From Bacilli bacterium (lineage in GTDB: Bacteria > Bacillota_I > Bacilli_A > RF39 > UBA660), in contig JAQVVC010000005.1 in assembly GCA_028699175.1 (NCBI GenBank), forward strand, positions 1 to 27,107: a DNA stretch of 27,107 nt. The letters run 5' to 3'. The translations under genes were made by a program, and so were the position numbers. How positions within the stretch are numbered: the first letter of the stretch is position 1; every line of letters begins with the position of its first letter. This document shows, piece by piece, positions 8,311 through 15,023 of the stretch. The notes below the pieces were generated by a model. The model was given only the letters and a program-made list of their open reading frames with translations, did not search any database and had not been told where the DNA came from.

Positions 8311-9456
8311 CTATACAATAACTAAACTATTAATAACTAACATATTTTTTAATACTTCATTACAAGCATACTCAAAAACACAGGTATATAGTTTTATTCC
8401 CAGTTCATTTTCTAAATAATTAATTATCATTTCTTTTTGTTCTCTAGTTACTGCTACTCCTGAAATAGAATAATAATAATCAAGAGATTCTTCACGCGAA
8501 AGTATTCGATATGAATTTTGGTATAATTTAAAGAACATACAAACTGATTCATATTCCCTTCTAGTTATAATATTATTTGTCATTAATTTATGTCCACGTC
8601 TTTGGAATTTAATAGGACTTAATCTTGTCATGCGAAAATAATCTAATAAACTAAAATAAGTATTAATACCATTTTTTATAATACCATTTTTTAGACAATC
8701 TACCATATATACATAATTTTGCTTTAACAATTCATTCTCATTTATTAATATAGTGTTATATTGATTATATAATGTTTGCTCTAATTCAGATCCATTTACA
8801 AGCTTAGGTAAACTATTATCAAATTTACTTCGGCTTAAACCTGAAGAAATAATAATATTATCAATATTTTCAATTCCTTCAATTAATACTGCTTCTAAAA
8901 TATCACAAATTATTCTAATATCTTTTTCATTATTTATAGAAGTTTTTTCTCTATTATTTATTCTTCGATCATCATTTATTAATTTGTGATTTGATTCAAT
9001 TACTGCTTTTATTTTATTTAATTTATTAATTTCTTCTTCATTATATTCATGATACTTAATAGCACTATCAATATTTTCAAATATTTGTGCTATTGTATAT
9101 GATGATTTAGTAGCATAAGTAATTAATTCCTTAATATATTTTATATTTAGAATATCATTTAATAAATCTTGATCAAAATTTTCTAATATTTTTTCTTGAT
9201 ATGAAGATACAACCCTTTTTGCAGTTTGAGTACGCTTGTTTCTAACGATTTCTTCATATAATTCAAGTTCCTCTTTAGTGGGCTTAGGACTTATTACTCT
9301 ATTTTTATAATGATAAATATATCCTCTAATGGTAGATTCAACTACCCCATATTTATTAATAAGATATTTATTAATACTTTGATCACCATTATTTTTTATA
9401 TAAAGTTCAAAAGCTTCTTTTCCTCTTAATGTTTTTTCTGTTATTTTTCCTGTCAT
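8311..9456 (-). CDS. Unrecognised 381-aa protein encoded between era and yqzL
   Basis: I do not recognise this protein. It is soluble, with no signal peptide or membrane segment, and appears mostly helical. Residues about 12-52 resemble a helix-turn-helix (a YLINKYGVVESTIRGYIYHY segment), and residues about 180-225 a second helical unit with LSRSKFDNSLPKL, so DNA or RNA binding is possible but unproven. The middle (about 60-180) is charged and may be coiled. The C-terminal third contains a basic patch (KFQRRGHK) and ends in hydrophobic residues. The ATG has GGTGG five bases upstream, overlapping the era stop, so it is made from the same transcript and probably coupled to era. In Bacillus this position between era and yqzL is empty. 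Codon use and base composition look like its neighbours. Confidence 0.8.
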   Translation of the reverse strand: MTGKITEKTLRGKEAFELYIKNNGDQSINKYLINKYGVVESTIRGYIYHYKNRVISPKPTKEELELYEEIVRNKRTQTAKRVVSSYQEKILENFDQDLLNDILNIKYIKELITYATKSSYTIAQIFENIDSAIKYHEYNEEEINKLNKIKAVIESNHKLINDDRRINNREKTSINNEKDIRIICDILEAVLIEGIENIDNIIISSGLSRSKFDNSLPKLVNGSELEQTLYNQYNTILINENELLKQNYVYMVDCLKNGIIKNGINTYFSLLDYFRMTRLSPIKFQRRGHKLMTNNIITRREYESVCMFFKLYQNSYRILSREESLDYYYSISGVAVTREQKEMIINYLENELGIKLYTCVFEYACNEVLKNMLVINSLVIV

Positions 9457-9464
9457 AATTCCAC

Positions 9465-10349
9465 CTATTCGTTTTCTTTAAATCCTAATTCTTTTAAATA
9501 TCTTTCTTTATCGCGCCACTTTTTTATAGTCTTAACAAATAATTGAAGATAAACTTGTTTACCTAATAAACTTTCAATATCTTTTCGAGCTAATATTCCA
9601 ATGTTTTTTAACATGGCCCCTTGTTTACCAATTATAATCTTTTTTAATGAATCTCTATCTATTATTATGTCAACATAAATTTCTACTAAACTACCTTTAT
9701 CTTTATAATAAGATGTTGCACAAGTAATTGAATGAGGCACTTCTTCATTGGTTAAGTTAAGTATTTTTTCTCTAACTAATTCTGCGACCATAAATTCAAT
9801 ATTAGTATTAGTAATTGTTCCATCGTCATAATAAATAATAGTATCAGTTAAATAACTTTTAATTAATTTAATTAATCTATCGATATTATCATTATTCATA
9901 GCACTTATTGGGATTATTTCTGAAAAATGATATAAATCTTTATATTGCCTTATAGCATTTATAATCCCATCATCATTTAGTTTATCAATTTTATTTAAGA
10001 CTAATATTACCGGAATATCAATGTTTTTTAAAGCTTCAATTATAAATTTATCTCCTTTTCCGACTCCTGTAGATGCATCTACAACAAATAGTATTACATC
10101 TGTTTCAGAAAGTGAACTATAACTTTGACGATTTAAATATTTTCCTAATCTATCTTTTGGTTTATGGATTCCCGGAGTATCTATAAAAACAATTTGAGTA
10201 TTTTCATCATTATAAACTCCTTGGACAGTATTTCTTGTTGTACCAGCAACATTACTTACAATTGCAATATGATTATTAATAATGGTATTAATTAAGGTAC
10301 TCTTACCAGTATTAGGTCTTCCAATTATGCTTACAAATCCACTTTTCAT
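9465..10349 (-). CDS. era: GTPase Era, 30S ribosome assembly
   Basis: Era binds 16S rRNA near its 3' end and helps mature the small subunit. G1 is GRPNTGKST (about residues 10-18), G3 DTPGIHKP, G4 NKID, and the C-terminal KH domain has IGKQGAMLKNIG. Length 294 aa is normal. A strong Shine-Dalgarno (AAAGGAG) precedes the ATG. ybeY, another 16S maturation factor, lies upstream in the same operon, a conserved functional grouping. Confidence 0.97.
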   Translation of the reverse strand: MKSGFVSIIGRPNTGKSTLINTIINNHIAIVSNVAGTTRNTVQGVYNDENTQIVFIDTPGIHKPKDRLGKYLNRQSYSSLSETDVILFVVDASTGVGKGDKFIIEALKNIDIPVILVLNKIDKLNDDGIINAIRQYKDLYHFSEIIPISAMNNDNIDRLIKLIKSYLTDTIIYYDDGTITNTNIEFMVAELVREKILNLTNEEVPHSITCATSYYKDKGSLVEIYVDIIIDRDSLKKIIIGKQGAMLKNIGILARKDIESLLGKQVYLQLFVKTIKKWRDKERYLKELGFKENE

Positions 10350-10367
10350 AAAAATACTCCTTTCTTA

Positions 10368-10736
10368 TTAATATATATTAAATAATAAATTACCAACTTT
10401 CATAATTCGATAATTACGATTCTTATCGTATAACCAAACTTGAGCATCTGGTTCCATAAATTCAATTATAACATCTTTATTTATATATTTTAAATCATTT
10501 ATACTTGTAGTCCCTACCATAATATATATTTTTTCAAAATCACCATATTTATATCCAGCACTTACTGCTCTTGCAATAGCAGCTTGTTCAGCATATATAG
10601 CGTCTCTAAATATTTGATTTTTTACAGTAACACCACTAAATGTTTTACCATCTTTCATTACCACAATTGAACTAAAACATTTATAATCATATTGGGCATA
10701 AGAATTACTTAATAGTCTTTCTAATTCATTAACCAT
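10368..10736 (-). CDS. Cytidine deaminase-like pseudoenzyme lacking the zinc site
   Basis: This 122-aa protein aligns without gaps over the core to the intact Cdd encoded just upstream, including matching LERxxxNSY, GVxVxN and AEQxAIAxA segments. All zinc ligands are gone: the active Cdd C48, C83 and C86 correspond to Y48, K83 and N86. The ribose-binding N37 and E39 become T37 and K39, while the catalytic glutamate E50 remains. It can hardly be a cytidine deaminase by the known mechanism. The frame is intact and its ATG overlaps the cdd stop by 8 bp, so it is likely translated with Cdd in comparable amounts. Bacterial Cdd of this size is a homotetramer, so a partner or regulatory subunit is a reasonable inference. 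A new ligand or early decay are the alternatives. Confidence 0.82.
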   Translation of the reverse strand: MVNELERLLSNSYAQYDYKCFSSIVVMKDGKTFSGVTVKNQIFRDAIYAEQAAIARAVSAGYKYGDFEKIYIMVGTTSINDLKYINKDVIIEFMEPDAQVWLYDKNRNYRIMKVGNLLFNIY

Positions 10737-11121
10737 TTTTGACCTCCTCTAACTGAAAAGAATAAGGACATAATTCATTTACTGTTAATACTTTAGTATC
10801 GTCAGTTTTTTTATAAATATAAACTTGTTTATTTAAATCAAAAAATTCTAATAATAATTGCCTGCATAAAAAACAAGGGTAAGTAAAACTATTAGTATCA
10901 CCATAGATATGTATCTCATCAAAATCTTCTTTTGAATATCCTTCAGCAATCGCAGCAGCTATCGCTACTTGTTCAGCACATAAACCATTTTTAAATGATG
11001 CGTTTTCTACATTAACGCCAATAAATTCTTGTCCATTATTCATTTTAACTATACATGCCGTTTTAAATTTAGAATAAGGACTATAAGAATTATTAATTAT
11101 TCTTTCTAGATTTTCTTTCAT
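10729..11121 (-). CDS. cdd: Cytidine deaminase
   Basis: Deaminates cytidine and deoxycytidine in pyrimidine salvage. At 130 aa it is the short tetrameric type. The zinc-binding residues are C48 in LCAEQVAI and C83/C86 in YPCFLCRQLLLEF, with E50 as the catalytic glutamate; N37 and E39 in GVNVENA bind the ribose. It has a strong AAGGAG site. The ATG overlaps the dgkA stop as ATGA, and its own end overlaps the start of the cdd-like gene. The order dgkA-cdd-era is as in Bacillus. Confidence 0.95.
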   Translation of the reverse strand: MKENLERIINNSYSPYSKFKTACIVKMNNGQEFIGVNVENASFKNGLCAEQVAIAAAIAEGYSKEDFDEIHIYGDTNSFTYPCFLCRQLLLEFFDLNKQVYIYKKTDDTKVLTVNELCPYSFQLEEVKNG

Positions 11122-11513
11122 AATATTAACTCCTTTATAATAGCAATTATTTTTGGTAAAAAAATAATGATTCCAATAGCTACAGCTGTTAAACTTAAAA
11201 TCATTACATATGCTGCTGCAGTATCTTTAGCAAGCATAGCTTTTCGTTTATATTCTTGGGTAGCTAAATCAACTAAATGTTCAATCGCAGTATTTAATAA
11301 TTCAGCTCCTATAACTAATCCAATTATTGCTACTAAAAATATCCACTCTAAGGTATTTATTTTAAATAAAAAACCTCCAATTAATACCCAAATAGCGAAA
11401 AAAGTATGAATTTTTAAATTAGGTTCCGTTTTATAAGCAAATTTAAAACCATCAAATGCATATTTAAATGATTTATCCAATCTTTTAATATTTATTTTAC
11501 GAATCTTTTTCAT
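11118..11513 (-). CDS. dgkA: Undecaprenol/diacylglycerol kinase DgkA family
   Basis: A small integral-membrane lipid kinase, 131 aa. Gram-positive members phosphorylate undecaprenol to recycle the cell-wall carrier lipid. Three hydrophobic helices are seen (about 35-50, 55-80, 97-125), with the family active-site motif GAELLNTAIEHLVD giving E71, N74 and E78. The basic N-terminus (KKIRKINIKRLDKSFKYAFDG) is typical. The start overlaps the ybeY stop and the stop overlaps the cdd start, both as ATGA. Its presence hints at undecaprenyl-linked glycan synthesis. Confidence 0.93.
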   Translation of the reverse strand: MKKIRKINIKRLDKSFKYAFDGFKFAYKTEPNLKIHTFFAIWVLIGGFLFKINTLEWIFLVAIIGLVIGAELLNTAIEHLVDLATQEYKRKAMLAKDTAAAYVMILSLTAVAIGIIIFLPKIIAIIKELIL

Positions 11514-11929
11514 TTTAATAACTCCTTTTGAAGTGATATCATTATTTTTTCATCTTCTTCATTAAGATGATCATAACCTAATAAATGAAGTAAACCATGA
11601 ATAATAAGAAAAGATAATTCTCTTTTTTCTCCCGTTTCATAATTAATAGCTTGTTCCTTCATTTTTGGTATTGATATATATATATCTCCTAATAAATTTA
11701 TAGGTAAATTAATACTTCCTTGATCATTTAAAGCAAAACTTAAAACATCAGTTGTATTATCAATGCCTCGATATCTATTATTTAAAGTTTTAACTTCTTG
11801 ATCATCAGTTAAAATAATCGAAAATGAAACATTATTTAATTCTAATTTATTTAATGCCCTATCTATAATTTGATATAAATATTGATAATCTTGATAATGA
11901 TATTTGTCTTCTATAAAATATTCATTCAT
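11510..11929 (-). CDS. ybeY: Endoribonuclease YbeY, 16S rRNA maturation
   Basis: A single-domain metallo-RNase (139 aa) that takes part in 16S rRNA 3'-end maturation and ribosome quality control. The zinc motif HGLLHLLGYDH is present, with H111, H115 and H121, as is the family's NxxYRxIDxxTDVLSF region. The start overlaps the preceding vanZ-like gene and the end overlaps dgkA, each by four bases. In Bacillus phoH comes directly before ybeY; it is absent here. Confidence 0.95.
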   Translation of the reverse strand: MNEYFIEDKYHYQDYQYLYQIIDRALNKLELNNVSFSIILTDDQEVKTLNNRYRGIDNTTDVLSFALNDQGSINLPINLLGDIYISIPKMKEQAINYETGEKRELSFLIIHGLLHLLGYDHLNEEDEKIMISLQKELLK

Positions 11930-12537
11930 AATCTTACTCCATATATTAACAAAATAAGATAAATAAGTATTAATATAATGATAATACTTATAATATTAAT
12001 TAAAATATTATTTTTAATTTTAACTGAATATTTAATCATTAATTTACTAGATATTTTATATAATATATATCCTAGATAACTACCTAACATATTTAAAATT
12101 ATATCATCAATATCAAAACTTCTCCCAATTTGACTTTGAATAAATTCAATCGAAAAACAAGTAATTAAAGTAATAATAAAATTTATATAATATTTATTAA
12201 CCTTAACATAATATGAAGTAAAATAACCAAAAGGTAATAATAATAATACATTACCTATAACATTACGATAAAATAATGGACTAGTTAAGTCATATCTAAA
12301 TATTTCTTTAAAAGGAATAAAATTATTACTAAAAGAATTAAAATCAGTAGTTGTAACAAGTTCAAATAATAATAATATATAAATAATAAAACATAAACTA
12401 ATAAGTTCTTTATATAATATAAATGACTTTTGATAACTTTTTAAATAAAATAATCTTAATGTAATTAAAACAATACAAAATAATACTAGCATAGGCCATA
12501 ATTCATATATAACATCAACTGCTATTTTGGGTATCAT
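11926..12537 (-). CDS. VanZ-like family membrane protein
   Basis: A membrane protein of 203 aa with about five hydrophobic helices. The VanZ-like pattern is visible: FNSFSNNFIPFKEIF after the second helix, RNVIGNVLLLLPFGYF in the middle, and SIEFIQSQIGRSFDIDDIILNMLGSYLGY near the C-terminus. VanZ confers low-level teicoplanin resistance in enterococci; the molecular role of most family members is unknown but tied to the envelope. The start overlaps the end of yqfD by 23 bp, and the Shine-Dalgarno region lies inside yqfD. It occupies the place of phoH in the Bacillus operon. Confidence 0.85.
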   Translation of the reverse strand: MIPKIAVDVIYELWPMLVLFCIVLITLRLFYLKSYQKSFILYKELISLCFIIYILLLFELVTTTDFNSFSNNFIPFKEIFRYDLTSPLFYRNVIGNVLLLLPFGYFTSYYVKVNKYYINFIITLITCFSIEFIQSQIGRSFDIDDIILNMLGSYLGYILYKISSKLMIKYSVKIKNNILINIISIIIILILIYLILLIYGVRL

Positions 12538-13666
12538 TTATCTCACTTCCCATTTGATAATATAATGGTTTACTAATTAATTCATTAGTAATAACAAATA
12601 TCCTCATATTTATTGTACTATTATTTTGTTCTTTTTTCAAAACTTTTTGACTAATAACTTTACCTTTACCATTTAATTTTTTATTTAATGCTAATATTAC
12701 CTTTTTAATTGCATTTTTTTCAGCTTCTTTATCATTATATTTTTTAGTTTTTATTAAATATTCTTCTTCATTATAAAAAGCAAAATCAAATCCTAAAATT
12801 TTTAATTTTCTAACTTTAGTTTGATCAAAGTATTGATATTTATTTTTAAATAGGATTTTATTATTAATACTGAGATTAAATCTTTTTTCTCCTGTATATT
12901 TTTTTTCTTCATAATAAATTGGAAAACTTATATCACTAGTATACCAAACATCTCCATAAACTTCTCCAGTAGCTAATATATTACCTTTTACTTCATCATA
13001 TAATTTAATTTCTCCTGATATTAAAATATCACCTTTTTTTACATAATCTCCACTCCGTACTAAAAGATTACCTTTTGTACATATTACTTTGGTTATTAAA
13101 GCATTTTTAAAGCTAATTAGATGACGAAATCCTTCTTCTTTAGATATATCGGTTATTATTCTTTCTTCAATTCTAATTTCATATATCATGCCTTTTCTAG
13201 TAATACTGATCCATTCTAATTTACTACGATTATTATCTAAAATTTTGTTTTTTATTGTTTCTAATTCATCAAATTCTCTTTTTAAAGTAAATCTTTTTAT
13301 CCCATAGGTTTCTAATTCTTGTTTAACTAATTTTCTTATTTGGGAATTTTCATGAATAATATCGATTTTAACAATATAACTAGTTAAAATATCCATTAAA
13401 GCAAAGCATAATAAAACTATAATATAAATATAAATATTATTTTTAATATGTTTTTTAATTCCTTCAGGTCCTTCATATTTAATAATTTTAATTTTACTAA
13501 GATATCCTAGTCTTTTGACTGTTTTATAATCATTTAAATTTATTTTTATTAAAATTTTATCTTTACTTAAATAATTAATATTATAAATACTTATATCATT
13601 ATTTACTAACTTTTTAATAAACCTATTAATATAGCTTTTTACTTCAATAATTATATAATTATTCAT
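12515..13666 (-). CDS. yqfD: Sporulation protein YqfD family
   Basis: A membrane-anchored protein, about 383 aa from the ATG. A small N-terminal domain (about 1-72) is followed by one transmembrane helix (about 75-97) and a large extracytoplasmic domain containing GDYVKKGDILISGEI, a lipoyl/barrel-sandwich-like segment, and VYGDVWYTS, both typical of YqfD. In Bacillus YqfD is made in the mother cell under sigma-E and is needed for late sporulation. The ATG at 13666 overlaps the yqfC stop (ATGAATAA) and is preferred to a GTG three codons upstream; the choice is uncertain because the Shine-Dalgarno is weak. The pairing with YqfC supports the call. Confidence 0.88.
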   Translation of the reverse strand: MNNYIIIEVKSYINRFIKKLVNNDISIYNINYLSKDKILIKINLNDYKTVKRLGYLSKIKIIKYEGPEGIKKHIKNNIYIYIIVLLCFALMDILTSYIVKIDIIHENSQIRKLVKQELETYGIKRFTLKREFDELETIKNKILDNNRSKLEWISITRKGMIYEIRIEERIITDISKEEGFRHLISFKNALITKVICTKGNLLVRSGDYVKKGDILISGEIKLYDEVKGNILATGEVYGDVWYTSDISFPIYYEEKKYTGEKRFNLSINNKILFKNKYQYFDQTKVRKLKILGFDFAFYNEEEYLIKTKKYNDKEAEKNAIKKVILALNKKLNGKGKVISQKVLKKEQNNSTINMRIFVITNELISKPLYYQMGSEINDTQNSS

Positions 13667-13892
13667 AAGATACACTACCTATCGAACCTCTAATTAATAA
13701 TTCGTGAAGATGCATCTTTTCAATTAACATTTTACTTCCTTTTATTTTAATAATTTTATCTTTAAGTCTTATTTTTATTAAATCATTATTAAAACTAATT
13801 ATTTCTTGATAATTATAAATATATACATTATTGTTATATAAGCAAATATAAAAATCATTATTATTTAAGGCGTTATTAATAACTTCAAGCAT
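13659..13892 (-). CDS. yqfC: Sporulation protein YqfC (YabP/YqfC family)
   Basis: A 77-aa single-domain protein. The pattern of short beta strands with IKIKGSKMLIEKMHLHELLI then RGSIGSVSYE matches the YabP/YqfC family, which typically ends with an xIxGxIxxIxY strand. I place the start at the ATG at 13892, preceded by GAGGTGA, rather than at a longer frame beginning inside the promoter. It directly precedes yqfD, with which it overlaps. In Bacillus the pair is sigma-E controlled. The precise molecular role is unknown. Confidence 0.82.
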   Translation of the reverse strand: MLEVINNALNNNDFYICLYNNNVYIYNYQEIISFNNDLIKIRLKDKIIKIKGSKMLIEKMHLHELLIRGSIGSVSYE

Positions 13893-13908
13893 TATCTTCA
13901 CCTCTATA

Positions 13909-13916
13909 ATTATATG
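13909..13916 (-). promoter_or_regulatory. Putative promoter -10 of the yqfC-recO operon
   Basis: The minus strand reads CATATAAT right after the rpsU terminator, 16 bp before the yqfC ATG. TATAAT fits a vegetative -10, while CATA--AT also resembles the sigma-E -10. No convincing -35 of either type is seen (a TTTAATA stretch lies 15 bp upstream). Confidence 0.4.
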
Positions 13917-13917
13917 C

Positions 13918-13945
13918 AAAAAAAAGTAGCCTATTAAAGGTTACT
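13918..13945 (-). terminator. Rho-independent terminator of rpsU
   Basis: On the minus strand AGTAACCT pairs with AGGCTACT (one mismatch, 5-nt loop) and a run of seven to eight T follows. It starts about ten bases after the rpsU stop. Confidence 0.75.
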
Positions 13946-13955
13946 TAAAATATAA

Positions 13956-14144
13956 TTAATCACGTGATTTCTTTTTACGAGAATTCTTAATCATTTCTTT
14001 TTTTTCATTTCTTTTCTTTACCCCAGGTTTATCATAATGTTTATGTTTTTTTATCTCAGAAGGGACACCAGATCTGGCAACTTGAACTTTAAATCTTTTA
14101 TATGCTCCATCAAGGTTACCGTTTCTAACTTCAACTCTAGTCAA
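13956..14144 (-). CDS. rpsU: 30S ribosomal protein S21
   Basis: S21 of the small ribosomal subunit, 62 aa, with the family pattern LDGAYKRFKVQVARSG followed by a basic lysine/arginine tail including YDKPGVKKRNEKK. The start is TTG (14142-14144) with a strong Shine-Dalgarno (GGGAGGG) eight bases upstream; no in-frame ATG is available nearby. It has its own promoter and terminator, so it is a monocistronic unit ahead of yqfC. yqeY, which follows rpsU in Bacillus, is missing. Confidence 0.94.
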   Translation of the reverse strand: MTRVEVRNGNLDGAYKRFKVQVARSGVPSEIKKHKHYDKPGVKKRNEKKEMIKNSRKKKSRD

Positions 14145-14173
14145 TATATTTCCCTCCCTTCAAAACTATTGAT

Positions 14174-14202
14174 ATTATATCACTCATGCACTAACGGCGC
14201 AA
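14174..14202 (-). promoter_or_regulatory. Sigma-A promoter of rpsU
   Basis: On the minus strand TTGCGC (14197-14202), a 17-bp spacer and a perfect TATAAT (14174-14179), 29 bp before the rpsU TTG. The -35 matches the first four positions of TTGACA only partly (TTG plus C). Confidence 0.7.
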
Positions 14203-14271
14203 GTAAATTTTTATTACTGATTTGGGAAATAAATAAAAATAATTATTCGACAATAATTTAAATATTTATTC

Positions 14272-14664
14272 TTAAGTAATTATAATATTAAATTGACATG
14301 AATATTTTTTATTAATAACTTCATTTCCAAATGCATTATCATTAATTTCTAATATTATATTATATTCTAAAAAATCATAGGAATTTATATTTATTGGATC
14401 TATTTCAAATACATAATAATTATTAAAAATTTATTTGAAATATTACATACCAATATTTCAGCATTATTTTTTTCTTTTTTAAGACCAATTTAATTTGAGT
14501 AACCAAAACTATTTAAATAATATAGTTTTAGACCTTCTTCATGAGCTAAAATGATATCCTGATTAATATCTAAACTATTAGAAGAATTAACCCATACTGA
14601 AATACTTATAATTATAAATAACGCAACTATAAACATTTCAATAACAATTAAATATTTTTTTCAT
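14272..14664 (-). pseudogene. Decayed gene for a small secreted or membrane-anchored protein, possibly pilin-like
   Basis: The minus strand shows a broken frame of about 130 codons. It opens with ATG at 14664; a run of seven A (14655-14661) carries one base too many. Corrected, it reads MKKYLIVIEMFIVALF followed by more hydrophobic residues and VNSSNSLDINQD. An in-frame TAA stands at 14490-14492, with good codon pattern on both sides. A second shift falls near a five-base run (14425-14429), after which a frame beginning NNYYVFEIDPININ runs to TAA at 14272. Three independent lesions make sequencing error unlikely as the sole cause. LIVIEM resembles the FTLIEM start of type IV pseudopilins, but the glycine before the cleavage site is lacking, so this is only a suggestion. 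Confidence 0.6.
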
Positions 14665-14680
14665 AATATAATCACGTATG

Positions 14681-14694
14681 TAGGATATATCCTA
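14681..14694. promoter_or_regulatory. 14-bp perfect palindrome overlapping a promoter -10
   Basis: TAGGATATATCCTA is a perfect palindrome. On the minus strand its first six bases (TAGGAT) coincide with the -10 of the promoter of the decayed gene, so it looks like an operator for a dimeric repressor. Confidence 0.4.
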
Positions 14695-14717
14695 GCAAAA
14701 TTTACCATAAAAGTCAA
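14689..14717 (-). promoter_or_regulatory. Promoter remnant of the decayed gene
   Basis: On the minus strand TTGACT (14712-14717), a 17-bp spacer and TAGGAT (14689-14694), 24 bp before the ATG of the decayed gene. The -35 abuts the T tract of the thioredoxin terminator. Confidence 0.45.
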
Positions 14718-14751
14718 AAAATAAAAAAACACTTACATATTTTTAAGTATT
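14718..14751 (-). terminator. Terminator of the cvpA-thioredoxin unit
   Basis: On the minus strand AATACTTA pairs with TAAGTGTT (8 bp, one G-U, 8-nt loop), followed by T7-A-T6. The stem overlaps the last codons and stop of the thioredoxin gene. Confidence 0.75.
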
Positions 14752-15023
14752 TTTTCGATTTCAGTTTTAGTTTTAAAACCAGTAAAACTATTTAATAATT
14801 CTTTATTTTTATAAATTTCGACATATGGTATTGACATTACTCCTTTAGATCTAGATAAATCTTGATGTAAATCAGTATTTACTTTTATTACTTTAACACT
14901 CTCTAATTTATTTAATTCTTCAGATAACATTTGACAAGGCATGCACCACTCAGCATAATAATCTACTAAAGTTAAATCATTAGTAAGTACATTTTCTAAA
15001 TCCTCATTTTCTAAATTCTTCAT
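14733..15023 (-). CDS. Thioredoxin-family protein with CMPC active site
   Basis: A single thioredoxin domain of 96 aa, cytoplasmic, no signal peptide. The active site is W26-C27-M-P-C30 (AEWCMPCQML), and the cis-proline is P66 in SIPYVEIY. The canonical thioredoxin site is CGPC; M in place of G should change redox potential or partner choice, so it may not be the general TrxA. The start overlaps the cvpA stop (ATGA), so the two are co-translated. It is probably a dithiol reductase of unknown specific substrate. Confidence 0.9.
   Translation of the reverse strand: MKNLENEDLENVLTNDLTLVDYYAEWCMPCQMLSEELNKLESVKVIKVNTDLHQDLSRSKGVMSIPYVEIYKNKELLNSFTGFKTKTEIEKILKNM

Noticed and set aside
10368..10736. 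Reading the cdd-like gene as a frameshifted or decaying copy
   Set aside because: The frame is intact, aligns gap-free with Cdd and its start is coupled to cdd; substitutions are concentrated at functional residues.
14037..14261. Plus-strand open frame across rpsU and its promoter
   Set aside because: It runs antisense to S21 and through a good promoter; no ribosome site.
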